Both the position numbers and the translations under genes were made by a program. Shown here one piece after another: positions 8,814 through 17,341 of a stretch of DNA of 64,000 nucleotides (positions within the stretch are counted from its first letter, which is position 1; each line of letters begins with the position of its first letter). This stretch comes from Pedobacter helvus (GTDB lineage: Bacteria > Bacteroidota > Bacteroidia > Sphingobacteriales > Sphingobacteriaceae): NCBI RefSeq assembly GCF_005925325.1, contig NZ_SRMP01000001.1, positions 248,001-312,000 of the forward strand, given 5' to 3'. The notes below the pieces were generated by a model that was not told where the DNA came from, did no database searches, and saw only the letters and a list, made by a program, of their open reading frames with translations.

Positions 8814-8843
8814 CAAATATATCATTTAAACGGAATAAACAAG
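8814..8843 (-). promoter_or_regulatory. Bacteroidota-type promoter of the H1-like gene
   Basis: On the minus strand a -7 box TATATTTG (8821-8814) matches TAnnTTTG exactly, with CTTG at 8843-8840 as the -33 box and an 18-nt spacer (consensus about 19). It lies 24 nt upstream of the start codon, which fits a short leader. Confidence 0.65.
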
Positions 8844-8914
8844 CAATTCTTTCTTTTTTTGAGATTATTTTTTTGCCTTATTTTTTTAACAATTCACATT
8901 TACAACTATTACTA

Positions 8915-9310
8915 CTACTTAATCACAGTGAGTAAGCATATACATTCTGTATGGGCAAAGGCTTCAAATGGACGATCATAATGATAGTTAAGCAACTGAC
9001 CAACTGATAGATACTCTTCTTCACCATCTGTTATAAAAGCTAAACTACCCTCAATTACATAGAGGCTCATTAGCAAATGTTGCTCTTCATTACCGGATTT
9101 AACTTTTTCATCCTTTTTTAGTGCCACCAGCGTAGTTGTAGCGTGTTCTGACTTAAAAACAGTGATCGCATTCCTACCATTTTCGTGATAGGCAGCTTCA
9201 TTTCGGATCTCTTTGATGAACCTTGGCAAGTCAGCAAGAACCAATTGTCCATCTAATGTTCTATGCCCAGCCGGACGCTGAGGAGTAGCATTGTTAAATT
9301 TTTCTTCCAT
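8915..9310 (-). CDS. Cupin-like small protein
   Basis: The 131-residue protein has the beta-rich cupin-type pattern ITVFKSEHATTTLVALKKDEKV ... LYVIEGSLAFITDGEEEYLSVGQLLNYHYDRPFEAFAHTECICLLTV. The usual metal-binding His residues of motif 1 are not obvious, so it may be a non-enzymatic cupin. An upstream GTG at 9331 would add seven residues, but the ATG at 9310 is preceded by an A/G-rich stretch and is the better start. It lies upstream of the H1-like gene on the same strand with a 124-nt gap that holds that gene's promoter. Confidence 0.7.
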   Translation of the reverse strand: MEEKFNNATPQRPAGHRTLDGQLVLADLPRFIKEIRNEAAYHENGRNAITVFKSEHATTTLVALKKDEKVKSGNEEQHLLMSLYVIEGSLAFITDGEEEYLSVGQLLNYHYDRPFEAFAHTECICLLTVIK

Positions 9311-9417
9311 GGCTTTTTTCTTTAAAAACACTTGGGAAATAATGATGTTTGAGCAATCTACAAATGTTTAAAATTTGTTAGTGTGAGTACGCGTTAAAAT
9401 CTCGAACTTTGTGGTGA

Positions 9418-10212
9418 ATGTCATTATATATTACCTCACTTAATACCGGCAGCAATGGAAATTGCTTTTACATTGGCAACGACGAAGATGCTGTACTCAT
9501 AGATGCTGGGCTAAGTTGTAAAGAAACAGAAGCTAGATTGACCAGATTAGGTTTAAGCATGCAAAAAGTGAGGGCTATTTTTATTAGTCACGAACATTCA
9601 GATCATATTAAAGGCTTACCTGTTTTAGCTAAAAAACATCAATTACCTATTTATATTACCGCAAAAACGCATTTAGGCGGCCGACAAATCTTACCGCAGC
9701 ATTTAGTATGTGCTTTTTCGGGTGCGCAGTCAATTAAAATTAAAAGTTTAGAAATAACGGCTTTCCCTAAACTACATGATGCAGCCGAACCACATAGTTT
9801 TACCGTTTCTTATAACGATATCAAAATTGGTGTATTTACAGATATTGGCGACCATTGCGAAAACCTTATTTATCATTTCAAACAATGCCACGCCGTATTT
9901 TTAGAAGCAAATTACGATGACGAGATGTTGAGCAAGGGAAACTATCCATACTTTTTAAAGCGGAGGATAAGTGGCGGTAATGGGCACTTATCTAATCAAA
10001 AAGCATTAGATCTTTTCGTCAATCATCGGCCCGATTTTATGAGCCATCTTTTTCTGTCGCATTTAAGCAGAGAAAATAACTGCCCAGATTTGGTACAAAG
10101 GCTGTTTAATGAGGTTGCTAACGGCGTTGAAATTATTGTAGCCTCAAGATTGCAAGAAACTCCAGTTTACAGGATAGGTATTAATAAACTTAAGCCAACT
10201 CTTGCAGAATAG
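9418..10212 (+). CDS. Metallo-beta-lactamase-fold hydrolase, YycJ/WalJ-like
   Basis: The 264-residue protein shows the metallo-beta-lactamase signature HEHSDH at 58-63 with further metal ligands in KLHDA (about 120), FTDIGDH and EANYDDEML. The N-terminal SLNTGSNGNCFYI is typical of the YycJ/WalJ group, reported as a 5'-to-3' double-stranded DNA exonuclease in Firmicutes. The Bacteroidota member probably has a similar nucleic-acid role, but this is inference. Its 3' end overlaps that of the LD-carboxypeptidase gene by 23 nt on the other strand. Confidence 0.85.
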   Translation: MSLYITSLNTGSNGNCFYIGNDEDAVLIDAGLSCKETEARLTRLGLSMQKVRAIFISHEHSDHIKGLPVLAKKHQLPIYITAKTHLGGRQILPQHLVCAFSGAQSIKIKSLEITAFPKLHDAAEPHSFTVSYNDIKIGVFTDIGDHCENLIYHFKQCHAVFLEANYDDEMLSKGNYPYFLKRRISGGNGHLSNQKALDLFVNHRPDFMSHLFLSHLSRENNCPDLVQRLFNEVANGVEIIVASRLQETPVYRIGINKLKPTLAE

Positions 10213-11221
10213 TTCCTTGCTCGTTCACCGTTAATTGATGTTTTATGCCACATTTTAAAGCATAGTTCGCTTTTTGATGTCCAACAGGAAAATCGAAACA
10301 AACTGGGTAGCCAAACTCTTTCACTTTTTCCATTACAATTTGTTCTAAAGTTCTACCAAAACCATCATTATCATCGTCCTTTTTCACTCTAAAGCCACCA
10401 ATTACCAAACCTTTGAGTTTACTTAATTTACCAGCACGTTTCAAATTGTAAAACATTCTGTCGATACTGTATAAATACTCACCAACATCTTCCACGAATA
10501 AAATCTTACCATCCGTTTTAATTTCCGATGCGCTCCCAGCTAGATTTTCGATACAACGTAAATTTCCGCCAACCAATTCACCTTCTGCCTGCCCCAGTCT
10601 ATTGTTGCTTTGATAAGGTGCTTCATATTTCATTAACTCCTCCCCTTTTAAAGCTTTCTCGATAGATTTAATGGTATCAATCTGTATCGGCTCTGCTTTG
10701 TTCCAATCTGATGGAAAACTATTACACATTTTCGAATGGATACTAGCGAAACGGTAATTACTATTTAAATGGCAGTGCAAAATGGTAATATCGCTAAAAC
10801 CAATGAGCCATTTGGGGGAAATTTTAAAGACGCTAAAATCCAGTTGATCTACGATACGAACGGCGCCATAACCACCACGACCACACATAATGGCTTTGAT
10901 ACTTGGATCATCCAACATACTTTGCAAATCAGCTAATCGTTCTTCATCAGTACCACCAAAGGTAAAATCTCTAGCACCGACGGTTTTGCCTTTAACAACC
11001 TTAAATCCCCAACTTTCCATTTGTTGTACCGCTGGTTCAATTTCCTCGTGAGTAATATATCCAGCCGGACAAGTTATTCCGATAATATCGCCTTGTTTTA
11101 AATACGGAGGCCTTTTATGTTTGATACTCTCGTTATATGCAGAAATAGAAGCATTACTTTTAAAAGCATATAACATCGCCGATGCCGGCAATAACGAGGA
11201 TAGGAATAGTTTTCGGTTCAT
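10190..11221 (-). CDS. LD-carboxypeptidase (peptidase family S66), exported
   Basis: The 343-residue enzyme removes the terminal D-alanine from muropeptide tetrapeptides during peptidoglycan recycling. Starting at the ATG at 11221 gives a leader MNRKLFLSSLLPASAMLYAF that suggests export, so this may act in the periplasm unlike the cytoplasmic LdcA. The nucleophile Ser lies in WLIGFSDIT; the other triad residues are Glu in FVEDVGEYLYSIDRM and His in DFPVGHQKANYA. GRGGYGAVR marks the substrate pocket. The longer frame with a TTG start at 11257 is rejected. Confidence 0.88.
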   Translation of the reverse strand: MNRKLFLSSLLPASAMLYAFKSNASISAYNESIKHKRPPYLKQGDIIGITCPAGYITHEEIEPAVQQMESWGFKVVKGKTVGARDFTFGGTDEERLADLQSMLDDPSIKAIMCGRGGYGAVRIVDQLDFSVFKISPKWLIGFSDITILHCHLNSNYRFASIHSKMCNSFPSDWNKAEPIQIDTIKSIEKALKGEELMKYEAPYQSNNRLGQAEGELVGGNLRCIENLAGSASEIKTDGKILFVEDVGEYLYSIDRMFYNLKRAGKLSKLKGLVIGGFRVKKDDDNDGFGRTLEQIVMEKVKEFGYPVCFDFPVGHQKANYALKCGIKHQLTVNEQGTILQELA

Positions 11222-11308
11222 GATAGGGCAATTTACCAATAAGCCCACATTATGCAAAGTGTTTTAAAACGAGAAGCGCAAAAACAGTCAGTCTTTGCGC
11301 TCTTCAGT

Positions 11309-11368
11309 CCCGCTATCCGCCTTTAGACCCAGCTGCGCTTTGGGTGCTACCGGCTACTATCGGGGCTA
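11309..11368. repeat. Structured intergenic repeat, copy 1
   Basis: The left strand CCCGCTATCCGC (11309-11320) and right strand CGGCTACTATCGGGGCTA (11351-11368) enclose an inner hairpin formed by ACCCA and TGGGT at 11327-11345. A second copy occurs at 43551-43631, where the outer CCCG/CGGG pair is replaced by CCTG/CAGG, a compensatory change. It lies in a minus-strand gap between the PNPOx-fold gene and the LD-carboxypeptidase gene. Confidence 0.7.
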
Positions 11369-11392
11369 TTATACAATGTATGTGGTAATTGG

Positions 11393-11953
11393 CTACACTT
11401 CTAATTTCCCCTCAACAGAGTCGTCCATGGTTTTGCCAGTAATAATAGATGCTGCCATTTTAATAAATGAAATTGCTTCGCCGTGTTTGGTATCCCAATA
11501 ATAAACATCGGTTGGTTCCACTTTGATTACGCTGATTTTTTCATCTTCTTTACCGTCTTGAAACCACACTTTCAATAACGGGTTCCACAACTCTTCGATT
11601 TTTTGTCTGTCTTCGATAATTTCACTGATTCCGTAAATATTCAGAAAGCCGGAGTTTTTATGGTGTTGAAAAAATAGATGCGTAAAAGGGTCTGCTTCAA
11701 TTTCTTTATTCTTAGCACTATCTACTTGGCTCATGAACCATAAATTACCCTTATCGTCTACATCTAAAACAGACATTGGCCGTACCGAAAGCGGCAAACC
11801 GGTTTTAATACTGGTACAGAAGAAACAATTCTCTGCGCCTTTTGCTAATTCTTGTAACTTTTCTACAGCTTCTTTTCCTTCTAAAGTTTGAATGTGGTCT
11901 GCTGTATTTTGTGTATTGTTAGAGCTGTCTCTGCTGATATTCTGATTTTCCAT
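11393..11953 (-). CDS. Pyridoxamine 5'-phosphate oxidase family protein, general stress protein 26-like
   Basis: A 186-residue FMN-binding split-barrel protein. After a 25-residue polar N-terminus, the domain shows NCFFCTSIKTGLPLSVRPMSVLDVDDKGNLWFMSQ, which matches the general stress protein 26 type of the family. These bind flavin or F420 but lack the classic PNPOx substrate residues. It is the last gene of a three-gene minus-strand operon with a hypothetical protein and a SpoIIAA-like protein, separated by 11 and 3 nt, which supports a common stress role. Confidence 0.85.
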   Translation of the reverse strand: MENQNISRDSSNNTQNTADHIQTLEGKEAVEKLQELAKGAENCFFCTSIKTGLPLSVRPMSVLDVDDKGNLWFMSQVDSAKNKEIEADPFTHLFFQHHKNSGFLNIYGISEIIEDRQKIEELWNPLLKVWFQDGKEDEKISVIKVEPTDVYYWDTKHGEAISFIKMAASIITGKTMDDSVEGKLEV

Positions 11954-11964
11954 TTTATTAATTT

Positions 11965-12402
11965 TTAAGGTTTTAAAATTGTTTTAAGTGCAAGAGCGGT
12001 AACTAAAGCTCCAAAAAGATAATAGCCAACCGTCATGACTTGTTTTTGTGTGGTTGCAGTAACTGGTGTTGGATCTAAACCTAAAGGTTCCGGTAATTTC
12101 AAAGCACCAATACCGGCACTTAAGCCCATTGCAATAGCTTTTGGCCAAATGTATTTGCCACTACCTCCTATTGCGCTGTAATATGCTGCATTGGCAATTA
12201 AATCCAACTCTAATGTCACTTTATGTAAATCGTCGGGATCTTGTATTGGTCTGCCGTATTGGCTTAAAGTTTTATTTACTGCCTCCGCACCAAGCAAGTT
12301 AATCTCTGGCACATTATTTACATTTTTTCTAATCGTTTCATGTAATATATTTAGCGCTACAGAGCCAATTAATCCTGCAGCTATATTTCTAATCCATCTC
12401 AT
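11965..12402 (-). CDS. Conserved membrane-associated protein, function unknown
   Basis: The 145-residue product has a hydrophobic N-terminal helix (about 6-20), a polar middle with ELDLIANAAYYSAIGG, and C-terminal hydrophobic segments at about 88-101 and 124-142 (GYYLFGALVTALALKTI). Two or three membrane segments are likely. I do not recognise the family. Its gene starts 3 nt after the stop of the SpoIIAA-like gene and ends 11 nt before the flavoprotein, so the three are surely one operon. Confidence 0.7.
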   Translation of the reverse strand: MRWIRNIAAGLIGSVALNILHETIRKNVNNVPEINLLGAEAVNKTLSQYGRPIQDPDDLHKVTLELDLIANAAYYSAIGGSGKYIWPKAIAMGLSAGIGALKLPEPLGLDPTPVTATTQKQVMTVGYYLFGALVTALALKTILKP

Positions 12403-12405
12403 AAC

Positions 12406-12774
12406 TTATGATTTAATATTCAACCAATCAATTGCATCATCCAAAAGCGCCAATGGAAAACCTTTGAATTCTCCTGGAGCTACGTAGCTAAAGGCATCTG
12501 TAAATTTCTCCACGGTTTTTTCGTCGGTAACTACCGCAGCTTTCTTCCACTTGGTGAAATGTTTTAAGCCAGCAATCATATCCTGAAACCAAGCGCCAGC
12601 AGTAAAATTCTCTACAGGAGTTTCTAAAACAAGTAAGTAATAGATTTCGCCGTATTGTGTTGTAAGTACCTCTAATCCTGGCAACAAAACACTTTTAAGG
12701 TCTTCGGCCGTGACTTGGCCGGTGGCTCTAACGCCAAAAACGTGTGGTGGTGTCTCTCTTATAATGCTTAACAT
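12406..12774 (-). CDS. SpoIIAA-like (STAS-fold) protein
   Basis: The 122-residue protein starting at the ATG at 12774 matches the SpoIIAA-like (PF11964) family: VFGVRATGQVTAEDLKSVLLPGLEVL, then GAWFQDMIAGLKHFTKWKKAAVVTDEKTVEKFTDAF. Members have a STAS/CRAL-TRIO-type fold and bind small lipophilic ligands or act in stress contexts; their role is poorly known and they are not true anti-sigma antagonists. It is the first gene of the three-gene operon. The nine extra residues of a longer frame from 12801 are rejected. Confidence 0.8.
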   Translation of the reverse strand: MLSIIRETPPHVFGVRATGQVTAEDLKSVLLPGLEVLTTQYGEIYYLLVLETPVENFTAGAWFQDMIAGLKHFTKWKKAAVVTDEKTVEKFTDAFSYVAPGEFKGFPLALLDDAIDWLNIKS

Positions 12775-12826
12775 AATTTCGTTCTTTATTAAGCATAACA
12801 AGATTTTTTAAAGGAAAGTTTGAATT

Positions 12827-12868
12827 AGGAATCAGGTTTTAGGGATTAGGTACTAGGTGTTAGTTAGC
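12827..12868 (+). repeat. Degenerate heptamer array, forward arm
   Basis: Six units in exact 7-nt phase: AGGAATC, AGGTTTT, AGGGATT, AGGTACT, AGGTGTT and AGTTAGC. The G-rich strand is plus. An inverted arm of the same repeat follows at 12952-13007, separated by 83 nt. Confidence 0.7.
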
Positions 12869-12951
12869 TAGAGTGATTTTAATTCTGGCTGAACCTCTAG
12901 ATGTTGAAGTGTGCTGTTAGCGGAAGTTAATAGGAATTTATTGCTGAAAGT

Positions 12952-13007
12952 AAAAACTGACGCCTGATTACTGATACCTGTCCCCTAGTTCCTAGTTCTT
13001 GTTACCT
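12952..13007 (-). repeat. Degenerate heptamer array, inverted arm
   Basis: Read on the minus strand this gives eight units in exact phase: AGGTAAC, AAGAACT, AGGAACT, AGGGGAC, AGGTATC, AGTAATC, AGGCGTC and AGTTTTT. The first unit overlaps the stop codon of topoisomerase III, so the array begins in the gene's last bases and would form its 3' untranslated RNA. Confidence 0.75.
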
Positions 13008-14859
13008 AAACAACAGCTGGAGCCGTAGGAGCCAATTGACTGGAAATAGCAGCGCCGTCAATTAATAATTCTTGGGTAATACTGCGGGTATATTCTATGA
13101 TTTCGCTTTTAAATTCTTGCACAGAAGTACCGCCAGATCTAATTTCTTCTAATCGCTTCTCCCACGCACCAGTTAATTCTGCCTGTGCAATACGTTTTTC
13201 TTTCACAATTTCGTAAACCGCTAATCCTTTGGCTGTAGGAACTAGATTTCGTTTTTCGCGAATAATATATTCTCTGGTAAGCAAAGTTTCAATGATAGCC
13301 GCACGAGTGGCAGGCGTACCTAAACCACTGTCTTTCATCGCATAACGCAACTCTTCATCTTCAATTTCTTTACCACAAGTTTCTAATGATTTTAACAAAG
13401 AAGCTTCGTTATACATTGCCTTTGGCTTAGTCTGTTTTTCTAACAAAGCTTTATTAACAATTGGTAAAGCCTCTCCTTTCTTCACTTTTGGTAAAGCAGG
13501 ATTATCCTCGTCTTTTTTATCATCTTCTACATCGTTAAAAACAGAACGCCATCCCGCAGAGCGGATTACGGTTCCATTAGCCATAAAGGTAATCTCCGAT
13601 TGGATGGTAATCTTGGTAACTTCCTTCAAACATTCTTGATGAAAAGCTTCCAACATACGGCCAGCAACCATATCATAAATAGCCTGATGGTCTTTACTTA
13701 ACGATCCGGGCTTGATGCCTGTAGTTAAAATGGCATGGTGATCGGTTACTTTCTTGGCGTTTACACTTCTTTTGTTCAGTGTCATCTCACCCAAAGCAAC
13801 GGCTTGTTTAGCAAATTGAGGATGATCCGTTAAACTAGCAATTAATGAAGGAACCGTAGCAAAAATATCATCGCCAATGTAACGGCTACCTGTACGCGGA
13901 TAGGTCACCAATTTACTTTCATACAGGTTTTGCAACAGGCTTAAAGTTTGATCGGCGGTGAAGCCATTACGCTTGTTTGCTTCTTGCTGCAAACTACTTA
14001 AATCGTGTAAAAGTGGAGGTGGTTCTTTTCTAGGTTTCGCTTCAACAGCAGTAATGTTACCACCATTGCTAAAACCCGATGCCACGTCTTCTACCTTCGC
14101 AAAAATAACTTCACTTTCTTCTTTGGTTTCAAAGTTATCTACAGAAATTGCCTTAAACAATTGTCCGTCTTTATCTAATTGAATACCAATCTGGAAGTAA
14201 GTTTTGGGTACGAAATTTTTGATCTCGAGGTAACGGGCACAAATCATGGCCAAAGTTGGCGTTTGTACTCTCCCCAACGAAAGTACACTTCTATTACCTG
14301 CTGAGATACTCAATGCTTGTGTAGCGTTCATCCCTACCAACCAATCTGAAACAGAGCGACAATGTGCCGAACTGAACAAAGTATCGTATTCTTCGCCAGG
14401 TTTCAAGTTCCTGAAACCATCTTTAATCGCTTCATCAGTTTGCGATGAAATCCAAAGGCGCTTAAATGGCTTTTTGCACTTCAGATAAGAATAGATGTAT
14501 CTGAAAATCAATTCTCCCTCACGCCCAGCATCCGTTGCTACAATGATTTCAGTACATTCATCAAAAAGCTTTTGTATAATATCCAGTTGTTTTCTTACCC
14601 CTGGATCTTCTACCATTCCATCCTTGGTTTTTATTTTACGAATAGAAAGTTTGAATTTTTGCGGCAACATGGGCAAATGCTCTTTACGCCAACCGTAGAA
14701 ACCATATTCTTGTGGTGGCGCTAATTGCAGCAAGTGGCCAAATGCCCAAGTGAAAGAATAGCCTTTACCTTCTATGTAACCATCCTTACGGGTAGTAGCA
14801 CCAAAAACTTTGGCTAATTCACGTCCTACAGATGGTTTCTCGGCAATTACTAACTTCAT
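13006..14859 (-). CDS. topB: DNA topoisomerase III (type IA)
   Basis: The 617-residue enzyme relaxes and decatenates DNA by passing one strand through a break. The toprim domain shows LVIAEKPSVG at the start and ATDAGREGELI at about 108-118; the catalytic tyrosine is Tyr320 in VTYPRTGSRYI. The C-terminus ends shortly after the catalytic core and no zinc ribbon is present, as usual for many topoisomerase III proteins. The ATG at 14859 is chosen over a TTG two codons earlier, because MKLVIAEKPS is the canonical family start. It faces a LacI gene across a 186-nt divergent gap. Confidence 0.93.
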   Translation of the reverse strand: MKLVIAEKPSVGRELAKVFGATTRKDGYIEGKGYSFTWAFGHLLQLAPPQEYGFYGWRKEHLPMLPQKFKLSIRKIKTKDGMVEDPGVRKQLDIIQKLFDECTEIIVATDAGREGELIFRYIYSYLKCKKPFKRLWISSQTDEAIKDGFRNLKPGEEYDTLFSSAHCRSVSDWLVGMNATQALSISAGNRSVLSLGRVQTPTLAMICARYLEIKNFVPKTYFQIGIQLDKDGQLFKAISVDNFETKEESEVIFAKVEDVASGFSNGGNITAVEAKPRKEPPPLLHDLSSLQQEANKRNGFTADQTLSLLQNLYESKLVTYPRTGSRYIGDDIFATVPSLIASLTDHPQFAKQAVALGEMTLNKRSVNAKKVTDHHAILTTGIKPGSLSKDHQAIYDMVAGRMLEAFHQECLKEVTKITIQSEITFMANGTVIRSAGWRSVFNDVEDDKKDEDNPALPKVKKGEALPIVNKALLEKQTKPKAMYNEASLLKSLETCGKEIEDEELRYAMKDSGLGTPATRAAIIETLLTREYIIREKRNLVPTAKGLAVYEIVKEKRIAQAELTGAWEKRLEEIRSGGTSVQEFKSEIIEYTRSITQELLIDGAAISSQLAPTAPAVV

Positions 14860-15045
14860 ATTCAAACAAAATAGAGGGTTAAATATCCGAATTTTAAACT
14901 ATCTACCACACTTCATTTTATCAACACCTCTATTATTGTACTGTACGCTAGGCAAATAATCTATTTTTCACAGGTTGCTAATGGCAATATGTTTAACCAT
15001 TCAACATTTTAACAATTAACCCTATCTTTATAGTGATTTATAAAA

Positions 15046-16065
15046 ATGAGCAACATTACCCTACGAGACATATCTAAAGCGCTTAACATTTCGGTTTCTA
15101 CAGTTTCCAGAGCACTCACCGATAGCCACGAAATTGGAGAAGAAACGAAGAAGTTGGTATTGGCCTATGCTAAAGAGCATAATTATGTACCTAACCGAAT
15201 GGCTCGAAGTCTTAAAGTTGGGAAAACACGCTCCATTGGCGTAGTTATTTGTTCGATAGACAATAGTTTTGTGGCTCAAATGCTCGATGGAATTGACCAA
15301 ATCTGTGCGGACAGTGGCTATCAAATCATTATTATGCAGAGTAAAGAATCATACGAGCAAGAAAAAGCTTGTATCAATCTTTTATATGCAAGCGGTGTTG
15401 ATGGCATTATGATTTCTCCATCTTTTCAGACTACAGATTTCAGCCATTTAAAGGAATTGCAAACTCAGGGTTTCCCTATTGTGCTTTTTGATAGGATAAC
15501 TGAAGAATTGGATGTTCATAAAGTGACAGCTAACAATATACAAGGTGCTTATCAGGCAACTGCACACCTGATATCATCTGGTTATACAAAAATCGCCCAT
15601 TTAAGTAGTAAATCTACTTTAGCTATGACGCACGAGCGTTTTGAGGGTTACAAACAGGCACTTGCTGCACATCAAGTCGCTTACAAAGAAGAGCTCGTTA
15701 AATTTTGTAATACTTCTGATCCTCAAAATATAGATGAAAATGTGGCCAAAGCAATGAGCGAATTGCTGAAACAAAAGCCGCAAGCCATTTTTACCGCCAC
15801 AGATTTATTGAGTACGAAAGTTTTGACTTATCTGAACGAGCATCACTATAAAATACCTGAAGATATTTCGTTGGTTGGTTTTAGTAATTCTGATCTCGCT
15901 CCTATTCTAAATCCACCTTTAAGTACAGTTCGCCAACCATCGAGGCAAATTGGCGAATTGGCGGCACAAACGCTAATCAATTTGGTTAAGGGAAAAGACA
16001 TCGGCCCTGCCCAAACGGTATTGTTAGCTACGGAATTGCAGGTGAGAAAATCGAGTAGTAAATAG
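15046..16065 (+). CDS. LacI family transcriptional regulator
   Basis: The 339-residue regulator has the N-terminal LacI helix-turn-helix (ITLRDISKALNISVSTVSRAL, 4-24), the hinge NRMARSLK at about 51-58, and a periplasmic-binding-protein-like sensor domain with KTRSIGVVICSIDNSFVAQMLDGI. A sugar or nucleoside ligand is expected. No sugar gene adjoins it: neighbours are topB and mnmA. The closest candidate target is the polysaccharide locus, where a PurR-like operator stands upstream of susC at 37826-37841, but this link is speculative. Confidence 0.92.
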   Translation: MSNITLRDISKALNISVSTVSRALTDSHEIGEETKKLVLAYAKEHNYVPNRMARSLKVGKTRSIGVVICSIDNSFVAQMLDGIDQICADSGYQIIIMQSKESYEQEKACINLLYASGVDGIMISPSFQTTDFSHLKELQTQGFPIVLFDRITEELDVHKVTANNIQGAYQATAHLISSGYTKIAHLSSKSTLAMTHERFEGYKQALAAHQVAYKEELVKFCNTSDPQNIDENVAKAMSELLKQKPQAIFTATDLLSTKVLTYLNEHHYKIPEDISLVGFSNSDLAPILNPPLSTVRQPSRQIGELAAQTLINLVKGKDIGPAQTVLLATELQVRKSSSK

Positions 16066-16069
16066 TCAG

Positions 16070-16128
16070 CCACAACCTTAGACAACTTAGCACACATAAG
16101 CATTAATTTCCTTAGGTGTCTAAGGTGG
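16070..16128. terminator. Long imperfect hairpin after the LacI gene
   Basis: The arms at 16070-16090 and 16111-16128 share CCACCTTAGACA...CTTAG and its complement, giving about 18 paired bases with a 2-nt bulge and a 20-nt loop. There is no clear T-run, so it may be a terminator or a small palindromic element. It lies 5 nt after the stop codon of the LacI gene. Confidence 0.5.
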
Positions 16129-16231
16129 TAAAATCAAATCTAAACAGCCTAATGTCTATACTGTTTCATTTTTGAAAGCCAATCGTACACTTTTAAACTA
16201 ATTACGTAATTTTGCAAATTGATTTACAACA

Positions 16232-17323
16232 ATGAGCAAACACGGTAGAATTTTAGTAGCCATGAGTGGCGGGGTAGATAGTTCGGTAGCATCAGTAATG
16301 TTGCACGAGCAGGGATACGAAGTAATTGGCTTAACGATGAAAACTTGGGATTACGCTACTTCTGGCAGTAATAGCAAGGAAACCGGCTGCTGTAGCTTAG
16401 ATAGCATCAACGATGCACGTACATTGGCTGTAAATTATGGCTTCCCTCATTACATTTTAGATATTAGAGATGAATTTGGTGATTTCGTTATCGATAACTT
16501 CGTTGACGAATACCTGGCGGGAAGAACGCCCAATCCATGTGTACTTTGCAATACTTACATTAAATGGGAAGCGTTGTTAAAACGTGCTGATAAATTAGAT
16601 TGTGAGTTCATTGCGACTGGACATTACGCAAATATCCGTCAACAAGATAGCGGTCGTTATGTAATTTCTAAAGGAAAAGACGAAAACAAAGACCAATCTT
16701 ACGTTTTGTGGGGTGTTTCACAAGAAAACCTAGCTAGAACTAAATTCCCTTTGGGTAGTTTTGCTAAATCGGAAATTAGACAAATGGCGTTAGATATGGG
16801 ACAGGAAGAGTTGGCGAAGAAAAGCGAAAGCTATGAAATTTGCTTTGTTCCTGATAACGATTACCGTGCTTTCTTGAAACACAAAGTAGAAGATTTGGAA
16901 GATCGTGTAGCTGGTGGAAACTTTGTAAACAGCCAAGGAATGGTGATTGGACAGCATAAAGGCTATCCTTTCTACACTATTGGCCAGCGCAAAGGTTTAG
17001 GTGTGGCTTTTGGCGAGCCAATGTTTGTTACTCAAATTTTGCCAGAAAGCAATACGGTTGTTTTGGGCAGAGCTGATGAGTTAGAACGTCGTGAAGCAAT
17101 GGTTAGAAACGTAAACTTGATTAAATACGAAAACATCAACGAGCCTTTAGATAACGTAGTTACTAAAATCCGTTATAAAGATGCAGGTACTTTGAGTACA
17201 ATTGTGCAAGAAAAAGATCAAATGCGTGTAGTTTTCGATCATGCAGTTTCTGCAATTGCGCCTGGTCAGTCGGCAGTGTTTTACGAAGATAACGATTTAC
17301 TTGGTGGCGGATTTTTAATTTAA
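16232..17323 (+). CDS. mnmA: tRNA-specific 2-thiouridylase MnmA
   Basis: The 363-residue enzyme thiolates U34 of tRNA for Glu, Gln and Lys using ATP and sulfur relayed by cysteine persulfide. The PP-loop SGGVDSS is at 12-18. The two catalytic cysteines are Cys103 in NPCVLCN and Cys204 in SYEICFVPDNDYR, both present. KDQSYVLWG is the usual substrate-loop motif. The gene is single; a -7-like TAATTTTG at 16207-16214, 17 nt before the ATG, may be its promoter, though no good -33 box stands at the right distance. It converges with the SNF2 helicase gene. Confidence 0.97.
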   Translation: MSKHGRILVAMSGGVDSSVASVMLHEQGYEVIGLTMKTWDYATSGSNSKETGCCSLDSINDARTLAVNYGFPHYILDIRDEFGDFVIDNFVDEYLAGRTPNPCVLCNTYIKWEALLKRADKLDCEFIATGHYANIRQQDSGRYVISKGKDENKDQSYVLWGVSQENLARTKFPLGSFAKSEIRQMALDMGQEELAKKSESYEICFVPDNDYRAFLKHKVEDLEDRVAGGNFVNSQGMVIGQHKGYPFYTIGQRKGLGVAFGEPMFVTQILPESNTVVLGRADELERREAMVRNVNLIKYENINEPLDNVVTKIRYKDAGTLSTIVQEKDQMRVVFDHAVSAIAPGQSAVFYEDNDLLGGGFLI

Positions 17324-17341
17324 TCTGTAGCTCAAAGACTT

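Noticed and set aside
11295-11501. Plus-strand ORF of 68 codons over repeat copy 1
   Set aside because: It runs antisense into the flavoprotein gene. A comparable ORF at 43477-43668 shares a few residues only because both read through the two copies of the same repeat element.
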